This document shows, piece by piece, positions 1 to 7,141 of a stretch of DNA of 10,551 nt. The position numbers and the translations under genes were made by a program. The stretch is from positions 1 through 10,551 of the forward strand of contig DHLV01000148.1 of NCBI GenBank assembly GCA_002405445.1, written 5' to 3'. The stretch is from Flammeovirgaceae bacterium UBA4659. GTDB taxonomy: Bacteria > Bacteroidota > Bacteroidia > Cytophagales > Cyclobacteriaceae. A model generated the notes under the pieces. That model did not search any database. It had not been told where the DNA came from and worked only from the letters and a program-made list of their open reading frames with translations. How positions within the stretch are numbered: the stretch's first letter is position 1; each line of letters starts with the position of its first letter.

Positions 1-1329
1 AATCACAGCCGGTCTTGCTTTGATATATTGGTTATAAACACGCAACACATCTTCTTTTGTATTGGCATTGTACATGGCCAATAACTGACCAGTCATGTTC
101 GCATTGCCTGCCAGCGTTTCATAGGCGGCCAACTGAAACACCTTGCCGGCTACGCTCTGTAATCCATTAATGGTTTGCGATTCATAGCCAGCTTTGAATT
201 TAGCTATATCGTCATCTGTCACGCCTCGGGCTTCAAAGGTTTTCAATGCTTCTTGTACGTTTTTGTACGAGTCTGCCAACGAAACTGAAGGGGGAGGTGT
301 AATGCGGAAACTAAATTCCCCAGCTAATTCTGACATGCTGCTGAAGGCCACTGCATTCAATGCCTTTTGCGTCTTTTCAATGTTTTGGTAAAACACAGAA
401 TTCTTGCCCTGACCCAAAACCTGCGACAAACACGCCAGCGCGGCCATGTCTTTGTGATACAACGGCACAGTAGGGTAGGTGATTACCAATTGTGGAAGAC
501 GGGCATAGTTATCCGTGAACGAAACAAATCGGTCTCCTTCTAAAACAGGTGCGGGCAAACTCATCTTTTTCACCACAGGGCCTGCTGGAATCGAGCCGAA
601 ATATTTTTCTACCAACTTTACTACATCAGCAGTTTGTACATCGCCACCTACTGTTACGGTTGCATTATTGGGTCCATACCAACGCAAGAAGAAGTTCTTC
701 AAATCGTTGACGTCTACACGATTGAGGTCTTCAATGTAGCCAATGGTCAACCAAGAGTAGGGGTGACCATAGGGGTACAAATTCTTCGCAGTGATTTCGC
801 CTACTAACCCGTAGGGTCTGTTGTCGTAGTTTTGACCACGTTCATTTTTTACCGTTGCACGTTGAACTTCAAATTTTTGCTGTGTCACCGCATCCAGTAA
901 GAAGCCCATGCGGTCTGCTTCTAACCAAAGCATTTTTTCCAATTGGTTGTTCGGAACGGTTTCATAATAATTGGTGCGGTCGCGGTTGGTTGATCCATTC
1001 AATGTGCCACCGGCTTCAGTCACAATTTTGAAATGTTGCTCATCGCCCACATGGTCGCTGCCCTGAAACATCATGTGTTCGAAAAAGTGTGCGAAGCCAG
1101 ATTTTCCAATTTCTTCGCGTGCAGAGCCTACGTGATAGGTTACGTCTACTTGAATCACAGGGTCGCTGTGGTCTTCGTGCACAATCAGCGTAAGTCCATT
1201 GGGCAGCACATATTTTTCATAAGGAATGACCAGTTCATTGCCCTTTTTAGATACCTTCTCTACGAGTTTGGTCTGCGATTGCGCCAAGGCAGGTATCAGC
1301 AATAGCATCCATAAAAAAGTTTTCTTCAT
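1..1329 (-). CDS. M16 family zinc metallopeptidase, N-terminal part (runs off the left edge)
   Basis: Secreted or periplasmic insulinase-type zinc peptidase. The frame is open for 443 codons from the ATG at 1329 down to base 1, so the C-terminus lies outside the window. Residues 1-19 form a signal peptide (MKK, a run of Leu/Ile/Ala, then ALAQSQ). The inverted zinc motif HFFEH is at residues 81-85 (His81 and His85 as ligands, Glu84 catalytic). Glu163 in VKNER lies 78 residues further on, where M16 enzymes place the third zinc ligand. Residues about 190-235 (LNRVDVNDLKNFFLRWYGPN and following) match the start of the M16 C-terminal domain. The later SELAGEFSF segment also fits the family. All catalytic residues are present, so this looks active. 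Bacteroidota often encode M16 proteins as single halves of about 430 residues or as two fused halves; with no stop after 443 codons, either a slightly longer single half or a two-half protein is possible. A terminator at 1346-1377 separates it from the gene upstream. Confidence 0.95.
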   Translation of the reverse strand, partial: MKKTFLWMLLLIPALAQSQTKLVEKVSKKGNELVIPYEKYVLPNGLTLIVHEDHSDPVIQVDVTYHVGSAREEIGKSGFAHFFEHMMFQGSDHVGDEQHFKIVTEAGGTLNGSTNRDRTNYYETVPNNQLEKMLWLEADRMGFLLDAVTQQKFEVQRATVKNERGQNYDNRPYGLVGEITAKNLYPYGHPYSWLTIGYIEDLNRVDVNDLKNFFLRWYGPNNATVTVGGDVQTADVVKLVEKYFGSIPAGPVVKKMSLPAPVLEGDRFVSFTDNYARLPQLVITYPTVPLYHKDMAALACLSQVLGQGKNSVFYQNIEKTQKALNAVAFSSMSELAGEFSFRITPPPSVSLADSYKNVQEALKTFEARGVTDDDIAKFKAGYESQTINGLQSVAGKVFQLAAYETLAGNANMTGQLLAMYNANTKEDVLRVYNQYIKARPAVI

Positions 1330-1345
1330 TGTATATTATTTAAGC

Positions 1346-1377
1346 AAAAAAATCCAACTGATTCATTCAATTGGATT
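1346..1377 (-). terminator. Rho-independent terminator behind the Hsp20-like gene
   Basis: On the minus strand an 11-base-pair stem (AATCCAATTGA with TCAGTTGGATT, one T-G wobble) closes a five-base ATGAA loop. It is followed directly by a run of seven T residues. It lies about 107 bases past the stop codon of the Hsp20-like gene and 17 bases before the M16 start codon. It therefore should end transcription arriving from the Hsp20-like gene and isolate the peptidase gene. The plus-strand reading has no T-tract, so it works in one direction only. Confidence 0.8.
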
Positions 1378-1380
1378 AGC

Positions 1381-1420
1381 GAAATTACAAAAGCAAGCTA
1401 CTTGATGTCGTTGTAATTTC
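1381..1420. repeat. Perfect 10-base inverted repeat with 20-base loop
   Basis: GAAATTACAA at 1381-1390 is matched by its exact reverse complement TTGTAATTTC at 1411-1420. The 20-base loop contains a second small palindrome, CAAG-CTA-CTTG, at 1394-1404. The element sits only three bases from the terminator hairpin at 1346-1377. It has no T-tract on the minus strand, so it is not itself a standard intrinsic terminator. It may be an extra 3'-end stem of the Hsp20-like transcript, or a protein-binding site upstream of the M16 gene. Confidence 0.6.
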
Positions 1421-1483
1421 AAAAAGAAATCCCCATTGGTGGATATATAGTTATCTGATGTTCTGGATTTGTACTATTCTGCT

Positions 1484-1882
1484 TCAGTGATGCCCGATTT
1501 TCCGGCTGTAGCCTTGTGCAAGTTTGTTGAATGGGAGAACCACTTTCAAAAAATTCGCTTCAACATGTGCCTCAATCTTATCCTGATCGATGAAATAGGG
1601 AATCTGTTTGCTGTACAGAACACGTGGCGTGTGTACAACCTGTTCACTGATTTGGGATCGAAAAAAGTGAAAAATACTCAATACATTATTTCGAACTTCC
1701 ACTTGGATATTGTCAAGGTCAATGCCTGGTACGCGCAACCAAATCGCACGGTGGTTATCCAGTTCCTTCATCATCAACACCGGTTCACTTACGCCACCGT
1801 TGATCGTGTTCAATGCGTTGATGGTCTCTAATATTTCTGCTGGTGTCTCCTTTCTCATTTTCATGTATTCTGGTCTATTCAC
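1484..1882 (-). CDS. Divergent small heat-shock protein (Hsp20/alpha-crystallin family)
   Basis: Probable ATP-independent cytoplasmic holdase of 132 residues (GTG start at 1882) or 126/124 residues if translation begins at the ATGs at 1864 or 1858. An in-frame TGA sits just upstream of the GTG, so no longer start exists. There is no signal peptide. The family pattern is visible across about residues 35-127: an early strand with VPGIDLDNIQVEVRNNVLSI, then IPYFIDQDKIEAHVEANFLK, then VVLPF. These correspond to the 'lPGv.kedI.v.v.nn.L.I' and 'lP..vd.dkIeA...nGvL.v.lPk' segments of alpha-crystallin domains. It differs from the family in several ways. The conserved glycine of the A-x-x-x-G-V-L segment is replaced (EANFL), the loop before IPYF is short, and no C-terminal I-x-I motif follows. 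The nearest preceding gene ends 95 bases upstream and a weak hairpin lies between them, so it is probably transcribed separately. I am fairly sure of the fold family, less so of chaperone activity. Confidence 0.75.
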   Translation of the reverse strand: MNRPEYMKMRKETPAEILETINALNTINGGVSEPVLMMKELDNHRAIWLRVPGIDLDNIQVEVRNNVLSIFHFFRSQISEQVVHTPRVLYSKQIPYFIDQDKIEAHVEANFLKVVLPFNKLAQGYSRKIGHH

Positions 1883-1920
1883 AACTCATAACAATGAACA
1901 TACCATGCCCAGATTGAGAC

Positions 1921-1941
1921 AAAAAGGCAGCAACAATGCCT
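1921..1941 (-). terminator. Weak terminator-like hairpin behind the small secreted protein gene
   Basis: The minus strand reads AGGCA, a seven-base loop, TGCCT, then a run of T residues ending in G. The stem is only five base pairs. It lies 37 bases past the stop of the gene ending at 1978 and about 39 bases before the start of the Hsp20-like gene. The position suits a terminator but the stem is weak, so read-through is likely. Confidence 0.4.
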
Positions 1942-1977
1942 GAAACGATAGAAATACCCGACAGATTTACTGATAGA

Positions 1978-2526
1978 TCATTTTACCGTAACTGATTTCA
2001 TCATGGCGTGCACGGTTGGCTGCCATTCTTGGCGCAGGTCTTTTGGGCAATTGAATGAAAAAACGAGTGCCCTGTCTTTTTCAATTAAGTATTGAATGTA
2101 GGTATAGCGATACATAGGCGATTGTTCTCCCATTTTCATTTTGTTGCCGTTGACACGTGATTCAAATTCAAAAAAGATATACTTCCTCTTGTGGATAGTC
2201 TGCACACCTTCACTGATAAAATCGACACGGTCATATAAATTGGTAATCCCGGCTTTGAAAAACTTTTTGGCGATTTCCAAATTTTCGTCCGGCCATTGCG
2301 TTGCAGATACGTTCACGCTGAAATCTGCTGTTCGATTTACATCAGTGTAGGCTGCCAATGGCGCGCGCACTGAAGGGTAGCGTTGCACAATGTCTTCGGG
2401 TGTCATCACTGAAAGGCCGCGGGGCAAGGCTACGGAAATACCGTCTGCCACTTTTGTTTTGGTCAACTTGGGAGGTGCAAAGCCAAAGGCGAGAAGTATT
2501 GCTACGATCAGCAGATTTGTTTTCAT
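1978..2526 (-). CDS. Small exported protein of unknown function with a PsbP/DcrB-like pattern
   Basis: A 182-residue protein I do not recognise by name. Residues 1-17 (MKTNLLIVAILLAFGFA) form a typical signal peptide without a lipobox cysteine, so export to the periplasm is expected. The mature part begins with a strand and 'lP.g' turn (GISVALPRGLSVM, 29-41). It continues with an 'inv' strand (ADFSVNVSATQWP, 67-79), a helix (LEIAKKFFKAGITNLY, 83-98) and aromatic strands (KYIFFEFES, 115-123; YRYTYIQYLIEKDRALVFSFNCP, 139-161). It ends in a helix plus MMKSVTVK. This order resembles the PsbP/Mog1/DcrB alpha-beta-alpha fold, which several small bacterial envelope proteins share; that assignment is inference from pattern only. 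The gene is divergent from aspS across 114 bases. I see no clear promoter or Shine-Dalgarno sequence before the ATG. The start is well supported because it is immediately followed by the signal peptide. Confidence 0.85.
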   Translation of the reverse strand: MKTNLLIVAILLAFGFAPPKLTKTKVADGISVALPRGLSVMTPEDIVQRYPSVRAPLAAYTDVNRTADFSVNVSATQWPDENLEIAKKFFKAGITNLYDRVDFISEGVQTIHKRKYIFFEFESRVNGNKMKMGEQSPMYRYTYIQYLIEKDRALVFSFNCPKDLRQEWQPTVHAMMKSVTVK

Positions 2527-2640
2527 GGTTCACTTTTAACGTGCCAAAGCTCGGGATGTTATGTTGTTGGTGTCTGGAATTTGCCGACTGCTATTTGCCT
2601 TCGGTTTATTAACTTGCAGACCCAAAATTAAGTAAAATCT
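2527..2640. other. Divergent intergenic region between the small exported protein and aspS
   Basis: These 114 bases must hold the promoters of two diverging genes. I could not find a TTTG / TAnnTTTG pair with proper spacing on either strand. Isolated TTTG words occur at about 2578-2581 and 2594-2597 on the plus strand, but none has a matching partner. No hairpin with a T-tract, T-box-like leader or riboswitch is apparent before aspS. Confidence 0.5.
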
Positions 2641-4395
2641 ATGCTTCGTACTCATACCTGCGGTGAATTGCGCATTGGCGATGTAAACAAACACGTTACC
2701 CTTACGGGATGGGTGCAGCGCCTGCGCGACAAGGGCAGTTTGATGTGGATCGACCTGCGCGACCGATACGGTATCACGCAGTTGTTTCTGGAAGAGGGAC
2801 AAACGGAACCCGCCTTGTTGACAGCCGCCCGCAGCCTGGGCCGCGAGTATGTGGTGAAGGTACAAGGCACAGTGGCCGAGCGTATAGCCAAAAACGACAA
2901 AATGCCTACGGGAGATATTGAAATAAAAGTTTCATCGATTGAGGTGCTGAATGCATCCAAAATCCCCCCGTTTACCATTGAAGACCAAACTGATGGTGGA
3001 GATGATCTCCGGATGAAGTACCGTTATCTGGACTTGCGCAGAAATCCGGTGCGCGAAAGTCTGCAGCTACGGCATAAAATGGCTCAACAAACACGCATTT
3101 ACCTTGATAGCCTGAATTTTATTGAAGTAGAAACACCCGTGCTGATCAAATCTACACCCGAAGGTGCGCGCGATTTTGTGGTGCCTTCGCGCATGAACCC
3201 GGGTGAATTTTATGCATTGCCGCAGTCACCGCAAACATTTAAGCAACTGCTGATGGTCAGTGGTTTCGACCGATACTACCAAATCGTCAAATGCTTTCGA
3301 GATGAAGATTTGCGCGCGGATCGCCAGCCGGAGTTTACTCAGATCGACTGCGAAATGTCTTTCATTACGCAAGAAGATGTCTTATCTACATTTGAAGGAT
3401 TGGTGAGGCATTTGTTCAGATCGGTGAAAGGCATCGAACTGCCAACCGTTCCGCACATCACGTTTGCTGATGCCATGGCCTTTTATGGCTCCGATAAACC
3501 TGACACTCGCTTTGACATGAGGATCGCGGAACTCACCGAAGTAGCCAAAGGAAAAGGGTTTTCTGTATTTGAAGACGCTCAACTTATAGCGGGCATTTGT
3601 GCTAAGGGCTGTGCCGGCTACACGCGCAAGCAAATTGACGAGCTAACCGAGTTTGTGAAAAAGCCGCAAATCGGAGCAAAAGGGTTGGTGTATGTCAGGT
3701 GTGAGGCAAACGGAACATTCAAGTCTTCGGTCGATAAGTTTTTTGATGAGGTAGAGTTGAGTCGCTTTGCGCAGAAGTTCAATGCCAATGCAGGTGATTT
3801 GATTTTAATTCTGGCAGGCGAAACAGACAAAACACGAAAGGCACTAGGCGAACTACGCTTGCACGTAGCAGGCCAATTGGGCTTGCGCGATAAAAATACA
3901 TTTGCCCCGCTGTGGGTGGTGGATTTCCCACTGTTGGAGTGGAATGAAGAAACCAACCGCTGGCATGCCATGCACCACCCTTTCACTTCTCCCAAGCCGG
4001 AAGATTTACCATGGTTGGATTCAGACCCGGGAAAAGTGCGTGCCAATGCGTATGATATGGTATTGAACGGAACTGAAATTGGTGGCGGGTCGATTCGAAT
4101 ACACGATCGTGGCACACAACAGCGGATGTTCGCCAAACTCGGCTTTAGCGAAGATGAATCCAAAAAACAATTCGGATTCTTGATGGATGCATTTGAATTT
4201 GGTGCGCCTCCACATGGTGGCATCGCGTTCGGCTTTGACCGCTTGTGTTCGTTGTTTGGCGGGGCAGATTCCATTCGCGACTTCATCGCGTTCCCCAAAA
4301 ACAATGCAGGGAGGGACATGATGATCGATACCCCATCGCCCATTTCGCAAGAACAGTTGAATGAACTGGGTATTTCAACCAATGCCCCCAAGTAA
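2641..4395 (+). CDS. aspS: Aspartyl-tRNA synthetase
   Basis: Class II aminoacyl-tRNA synthetase that charges tRNA-Asp with aspartate in the cytoplasm. At 584 residues it has the usual bacterial length (about 590). The N-terminal OB-fold anticodon-binding domain (about 1-110) opens with RTHTCGEL and [13 protein letters not shown]. The catalytic domain carries the flipping-loop ALPQSPQ (QSPQ at 195-198) and class II motif 2 [18 protein letters not shown] (219-236). The bacterial GAD insertion follows at about 285-420, from [11 protein letters not shown] onward. Motif 3 [10 protein letters not shown] ends at Leu535, with Arg534 the ATP-binding arginine. All motifs are intact. The ATG at 2641 matches the family N-terminus. 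Whether the enzyme is strictly tRNA-Asp specific or also charges tRNA-Asn cannot be told from this sequence; the answer depends on whether the genome has asnS or gatCAB. It appears to be transcribed on its own or with the WG-repeat gene 105 bases downstream; no terminator hairpin is visible between them. Confidence 0.98.
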   Translation: MLRTHTCGELRIGDVNKHVTLTGWVQRLRDKGSLMWIDLRDRYGITQLFLEEGQTEPALLTAARSLGREYVVKVQGTVAERIAKNDKMPTGDIEIKVSSIEVLNASKIPPFTIEDQTDGGDDLRMKYRYLDLRRNPVRESLQLRHKMAQQTRIYLDSLNFIEVETPVLIKSTPEGARDFVVPSRMNPGEFYALPQSPQTFKQLLMVSGFDRYYQIVKCFRDEDLRADRQPEFTQIDCEMSFITQEDVLSTFEGLVRHLFRSVKGIELPTVPHITFADAMAFYGSDKPDTRFDMRIAELTEVAKGKGFSVFEDAQLIAGICAKGCAGYTRKQIDELTEFVKKPQIGAKGLVYVRCEANGTFKSSVDKFFDEVELSRFAQKFNANAGDLILILAGETDKTRKALGELRLHVAGQLGLRDKNTFAPLWVVDFPLLEWNEETNRWHAMHHPFTSPKPEDLPWLDSDPGKVRANAYDMVLNGTEIGGGSIRIHDRGTQQRMFAKLGFSEDESKKQFGFLMDAFEFGAPPHGGIAFGFDRLCSLFGGADSIRDFIAFPKNNAGRDMMIDTPSPISQEQLNELGISTNAPK

Positions 4396-4500
4396 ACGCT
4401 GGGGTATTCGTCAGTGCAAAATTGGGTGCGAAAACGAATCAACCAAAGTGCGTTGAGGGGCGTACAAAATGTCATATTGGGCGTTTCATCGTTTTGTAAG

Positions 4501-7083
4501 ATGAGCAAGTTTTTTTTTCCGATTCTGATATGGGCTTGTGTCGCTTCGGCCGGTTCTGCTCAAACGATTCGTCAAATCCAAAGTCGCATGGCAAAGGGTA
4601 ACTGGGATGCTGCACGCCAAATGATGATAAAGGTTTTGCGCAAAGACACTGCCGATGTTGAGATCCAGTGGATGACAGCCCAATGGTTTTATCATGCAGA
4701 TAACCCCAGGCGCCAAATTGATTCAAGCTACGCTTATGTACACAGAGCACTTGCATCATACCGCAAAGCCACCGAGCGACAGCACGACAGGTTGAAGCGA
4801 CAAGGCCTGGATGAATCGCTTTTCTTAGCGTTCAAGAGTAGGCTTGACAGTGCAGCGTTTGAACGAAGCAAGCAAGTGAACACGGTGGCAGGTTATGACT
4901 ACTTCCTGGCACGTTTTGCCTCTGCCAATGCGTGGAGTCGTGCCTTGGAACTGCGTAACGAAGTCGCATTCCTCGATGCGCTCAAGTCAAATTCCTATCA
5001 AGACTTTGAGGCATACTATCAAAGGTACCCTCAATCGCACCGTGCAGCGGAGGCACGAAACCGGTATGAAAAACTTCTGTATGATGCCAAAACCAAAGAT
5101 GGGCGGTTGCAGAGTTTTGCAGACTTCATCAGAGATTATCCGAATAGCCCTTTCCGGCTACTGGCTGAACGCGAAGTTTATGAACTTTCAACAGTGATGG
5201 GCGATTCACTCGCTTTCCTCTCATTTTTGCATCATTACCCCGAGAGTCCTTTCCGCAAAAGTGCCGTTGACCTTTGTTATTCCATCTTCTGGGACGCAGG
5301 ACTTGCCCCGCCAGAATTTTTACTGAACGATTCGCTGCGTAAAGTACAACAACTCAACAGTGATTACTGGATTCCTTTTTTCGATAAGGGAAAATATGGT
5401 TTTATGAATGCAACGGGACAAGAAGTATTTGCCCCCAGTTTTTCAAATATTGATGGCGACTATAAATGCGGCATGGTAGAGGCCGATGTGATGATTACCA
5501 GCGAGGGGTTGATCTCCAGAGATGGAAAGAAGATATCACCACCTCAAAAGATTATTGAGCCGATGGGGTTGGGTTTTTGGAAAGTGGGCGATTCAACCTG
5601 CCTACGGGTGGTGCACGTGTCCGTCAATACACTACCAAACGAATGCGCGAGTGACGTGCAGTTAATAGGCAATCGTTTTCTTTGGTTGAAGGGCAGCAAC
5701 ACTGCGGGGATATATTCTCTTGCCGGCAAGCTGCTGCTGAGGGGTACTTGGGATGATGTTACCTGGATTGAAAATGTGATTGTGTTGACACAACTGCAGA
5801 AAAAAACAATCATTACAATGCAAAATATGCTGCAGGCTTCTGAAGGCTTGCCTGTTGCCCCTGCACATGTGTATGATGATGTACAGCGGATTGGTTTACA
5901 ACGCCTGGTGGTTCGCAACGGATCCCTTGAAGGAATCATTGATTCAAACGGCCGGTTTGTGGTACCGCTTGCGAGGCAAGTGCTAGCCTCCGAGCCGTTT
6001 GGGCTGGTTCGCAAAATAGACGGCATTCTCTATCTTGACGAGGTGGACCGGAATTTTGCGTCCTTACCCATTAGCAAATACAAACAATACCGGCAATGGC
6101 TTAGCATTGATACTCACTCGGAGTCTTTGCTGTGGGATCTTCGGGTAAAACAGTTTTTGCCGCGCGCGGATAGCAGTTGGTTTGCAGGTGGACTTTTGTT
6201 TACCCGACAGGCAGACTCGTTGGTGATCTATTTGAATTCCCACAACAAACTTTCGTTTCAAAAAGATCAACGGGTAATACTTATCCCATCACGGGATTCT
6301 GTTCGCGCGTTTTTCATAGATGAAGGCAAGTTGAAAAAGAATGTGTATGCAGTAACCAATGGTGCGAAACTCTTCACAACTGAGTTTGATCAAATTGAGT
6401 CAATTGACAGTGGTTTGTTTTTGGTTACGCGCAAGGGAAAGAAAGGAGTCTTTACAAAAGATGGAAAAGTGCTGGTGGCCATCGAGTATGATATGTTGGC
6501 ATTTAATCAAGGAAGATACTGGTCCACCTTCAAGGATAAGAAGTTTGGACTCGTGAACTTAGAGACGGGTGATTTGCTGAAGCCACTATCTACCCGTAAT
6601 GTGGTGATACTAAGTAAGGATCTATTGGTTATCTATAACAAGGATAAGTGCGGGCTCACCGATTGGCACGGAAAAGTTGCTACTGCATTTGATTATGACG
6701 AGGTGTTACCGTGGTCTGCAAAACTGATTTGGGTGCGAAAGGGCTTTTCTTGGCATTTGATTGATTACGAATCCAACAAGCCGATCATCGCAAATGTGAA
6801 ACGAATAAATAAGTGGCAGGATCATGATCAATCCAGAATCTATCAGATTCAAAAAGACGATTTTTTTGGTGTCGTCAGCAATGAAAGAGGGTTGGTGATC
6901 CCACCTGTGTTCTCATTGGTGAAAAATGTGGGAAGCCTCGAGCAACCGCTCTATTTGACTGACAAAGAGGTAGAAGAAGCGGGCCTGCACGTGGTGATCT
7001 ATTATGATGCCAACGGCAAGTTCATTCGCAAGCAGGTGTACGAGCAACAGGAGTTTGAAACAACGATGTGCGAGGAAGAATGA
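4501..7083 (+). CDS. Exported helical-repeat and WG-repeat protein of unknown function
   Basis: An 860-residue protein starting at the ATG at 4501. The frame is open back to 4414, but only the 4501 start puts a proper signal peptide (MSKFFFPILIWACVASAGSAQ) at the N-terminus. The mature N-terminal third is alpha-helical and TPR-like. Three successive helical-hairpin units share 'F..(F/Y)...YP.S.....A' (EAYYQRYPQSHRAAEA near 170-185, ADFIRDYPNSPFRLLAE near 207-223, FLHHYPESPFRKSA near 242-255), as in YbgF/BamD-type repeats. The C-terminal two thirds holds degenerate WG beta repeats ('GK.G.....G....P.Y..i'). They are clearest near 296-318, 475-495, 645-668, 680-695, 713-735 and 787-808. There is no catalytic motif, membrane span or sorting domain after the signal peptide, and the C-terminus is acidic (MCEEE). 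A scaffold or binding role at the cell envelope is plausible but unproven. It is convergent with lysC, with 58 bases between the stop codons. Confidence 0.9.
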   Translation: MSKFFFPILIWACVASAGSAQTIRQIQSRMAKGNWDAARQMMIKVLRKDTADVEIQWMTAQWFYHADNPRRQIDSSYAYVHRALASYRKATERQHDRLKRQGLDESLFLAFKSRLDSAAFERSKQVNTVAGYDYFLARFASANAWSRALELRNEVAFLDALKSNSYQDFEAYYQRYPQSHRAAEARNRYEKLLYDAKTKDGRLQSFADFIRDYPNSPFRLLAEREVYELSTVMGDSLAFLSFLHHYPESPFRKSAVDLCYSIFWDAGLAPPEFLLNDSLRKVQQLNSDYWIPFFDKGKYGFMNATGQEVFAPSFSNIDGDYKCGMVEADVMITSEGLISRDGKKISPPQKIIEPMGLGFWKVGDSTCLRVVHVSVNTLPNECASDVQLIGNRFLWLKGSNTAGIYSLAGKLLLRGTWDDVTWIENVIVLTQLQKKTIITMQNMLQASEGLPVAPAHVYDDVQRIGLQRLVVRNGSLEGIIDSNGRFVVPLARQVLASEPFGLVRKIDGILYLDEVDRNFASLPISKYKQYRQWLSIDTHSESLLWDLRVKQFLPRADSSWFAGGLLFTRQADSLVIYLNSHNKLSFQKDQRVILIPSRDSVRAFFIDEGKLKKNVYAVTNGAKLFTTEFDQIESIDSGLFLVTRKGKKGVFTKDGKVLVAIEYDMLAFNQGRYWSTFKDKKFGLVNLETGDLLKPLSTRNVVILSKDLLVIYNKDKCGLTDWHGKVATAFDYDEVLPWSAKLIWVRKGFSWHLIDYESNKPIIANVKRINKWQDHDQSRIYQIQKDDFFGVVSNERGLVIPPVFSLVKNVGSLEQPLYLTDKEVEEAGLHVVIYYDANGKFIRKQVYEQQEFETTMCEEE

Positions 7084-7141
7084 CGGAGTTCATACATACA
7101 TCTCAGTGCCAAACAGTCATCGGTCTGAATCTTGTTTTGAT

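Noticed and set aside
1469..1831. A 120-codon plus-strand frame opposite the Hsp20-like gene
   Set aside because: The minus strand matches the alpha-crystallin pattern; the plus-strand translation shows no domain, signal or start context.
2728..2736. Lysine at residue 31 of AspRS where Leu or His is often used to tell discriminating from non-discriminating enzymes
   Set aside because: As I recall it, the DKG form is usual in Bacteroidota AspRS, so it is not unusual and does not settle tRNA-Asn specificity.
4414..4500. A 29-codon N-terminal extension of the WG-repeat protein
   Set aside because: The extension places charged, unrelated residues before a perfect signal peptide that starts at the 4501 ATG.
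3618..4508. A 296-codon open frame on the minus strand opposite aspS
   Set aside because: It lies wholly antisense to a clear aspS catalytic region, has a low-complexity Ser/Pro/Asn-rich translation with no family pattern, and is a by-product of aspS codon use.
5544..6026. A 160-codon minus-strand frame inside the WG-repeat gene
   Set aside because: Antisense shadow; the translation is rich in Ser, Cys and Thr with no recognisable domain, while the plus strand carries the repeats.
7084..7141. Possible terminator between the convergent WG-repeat gene and lysC
   Set aside because: I looked on both strands and found no stem followed by a T-tract; only scattered short complementary words.
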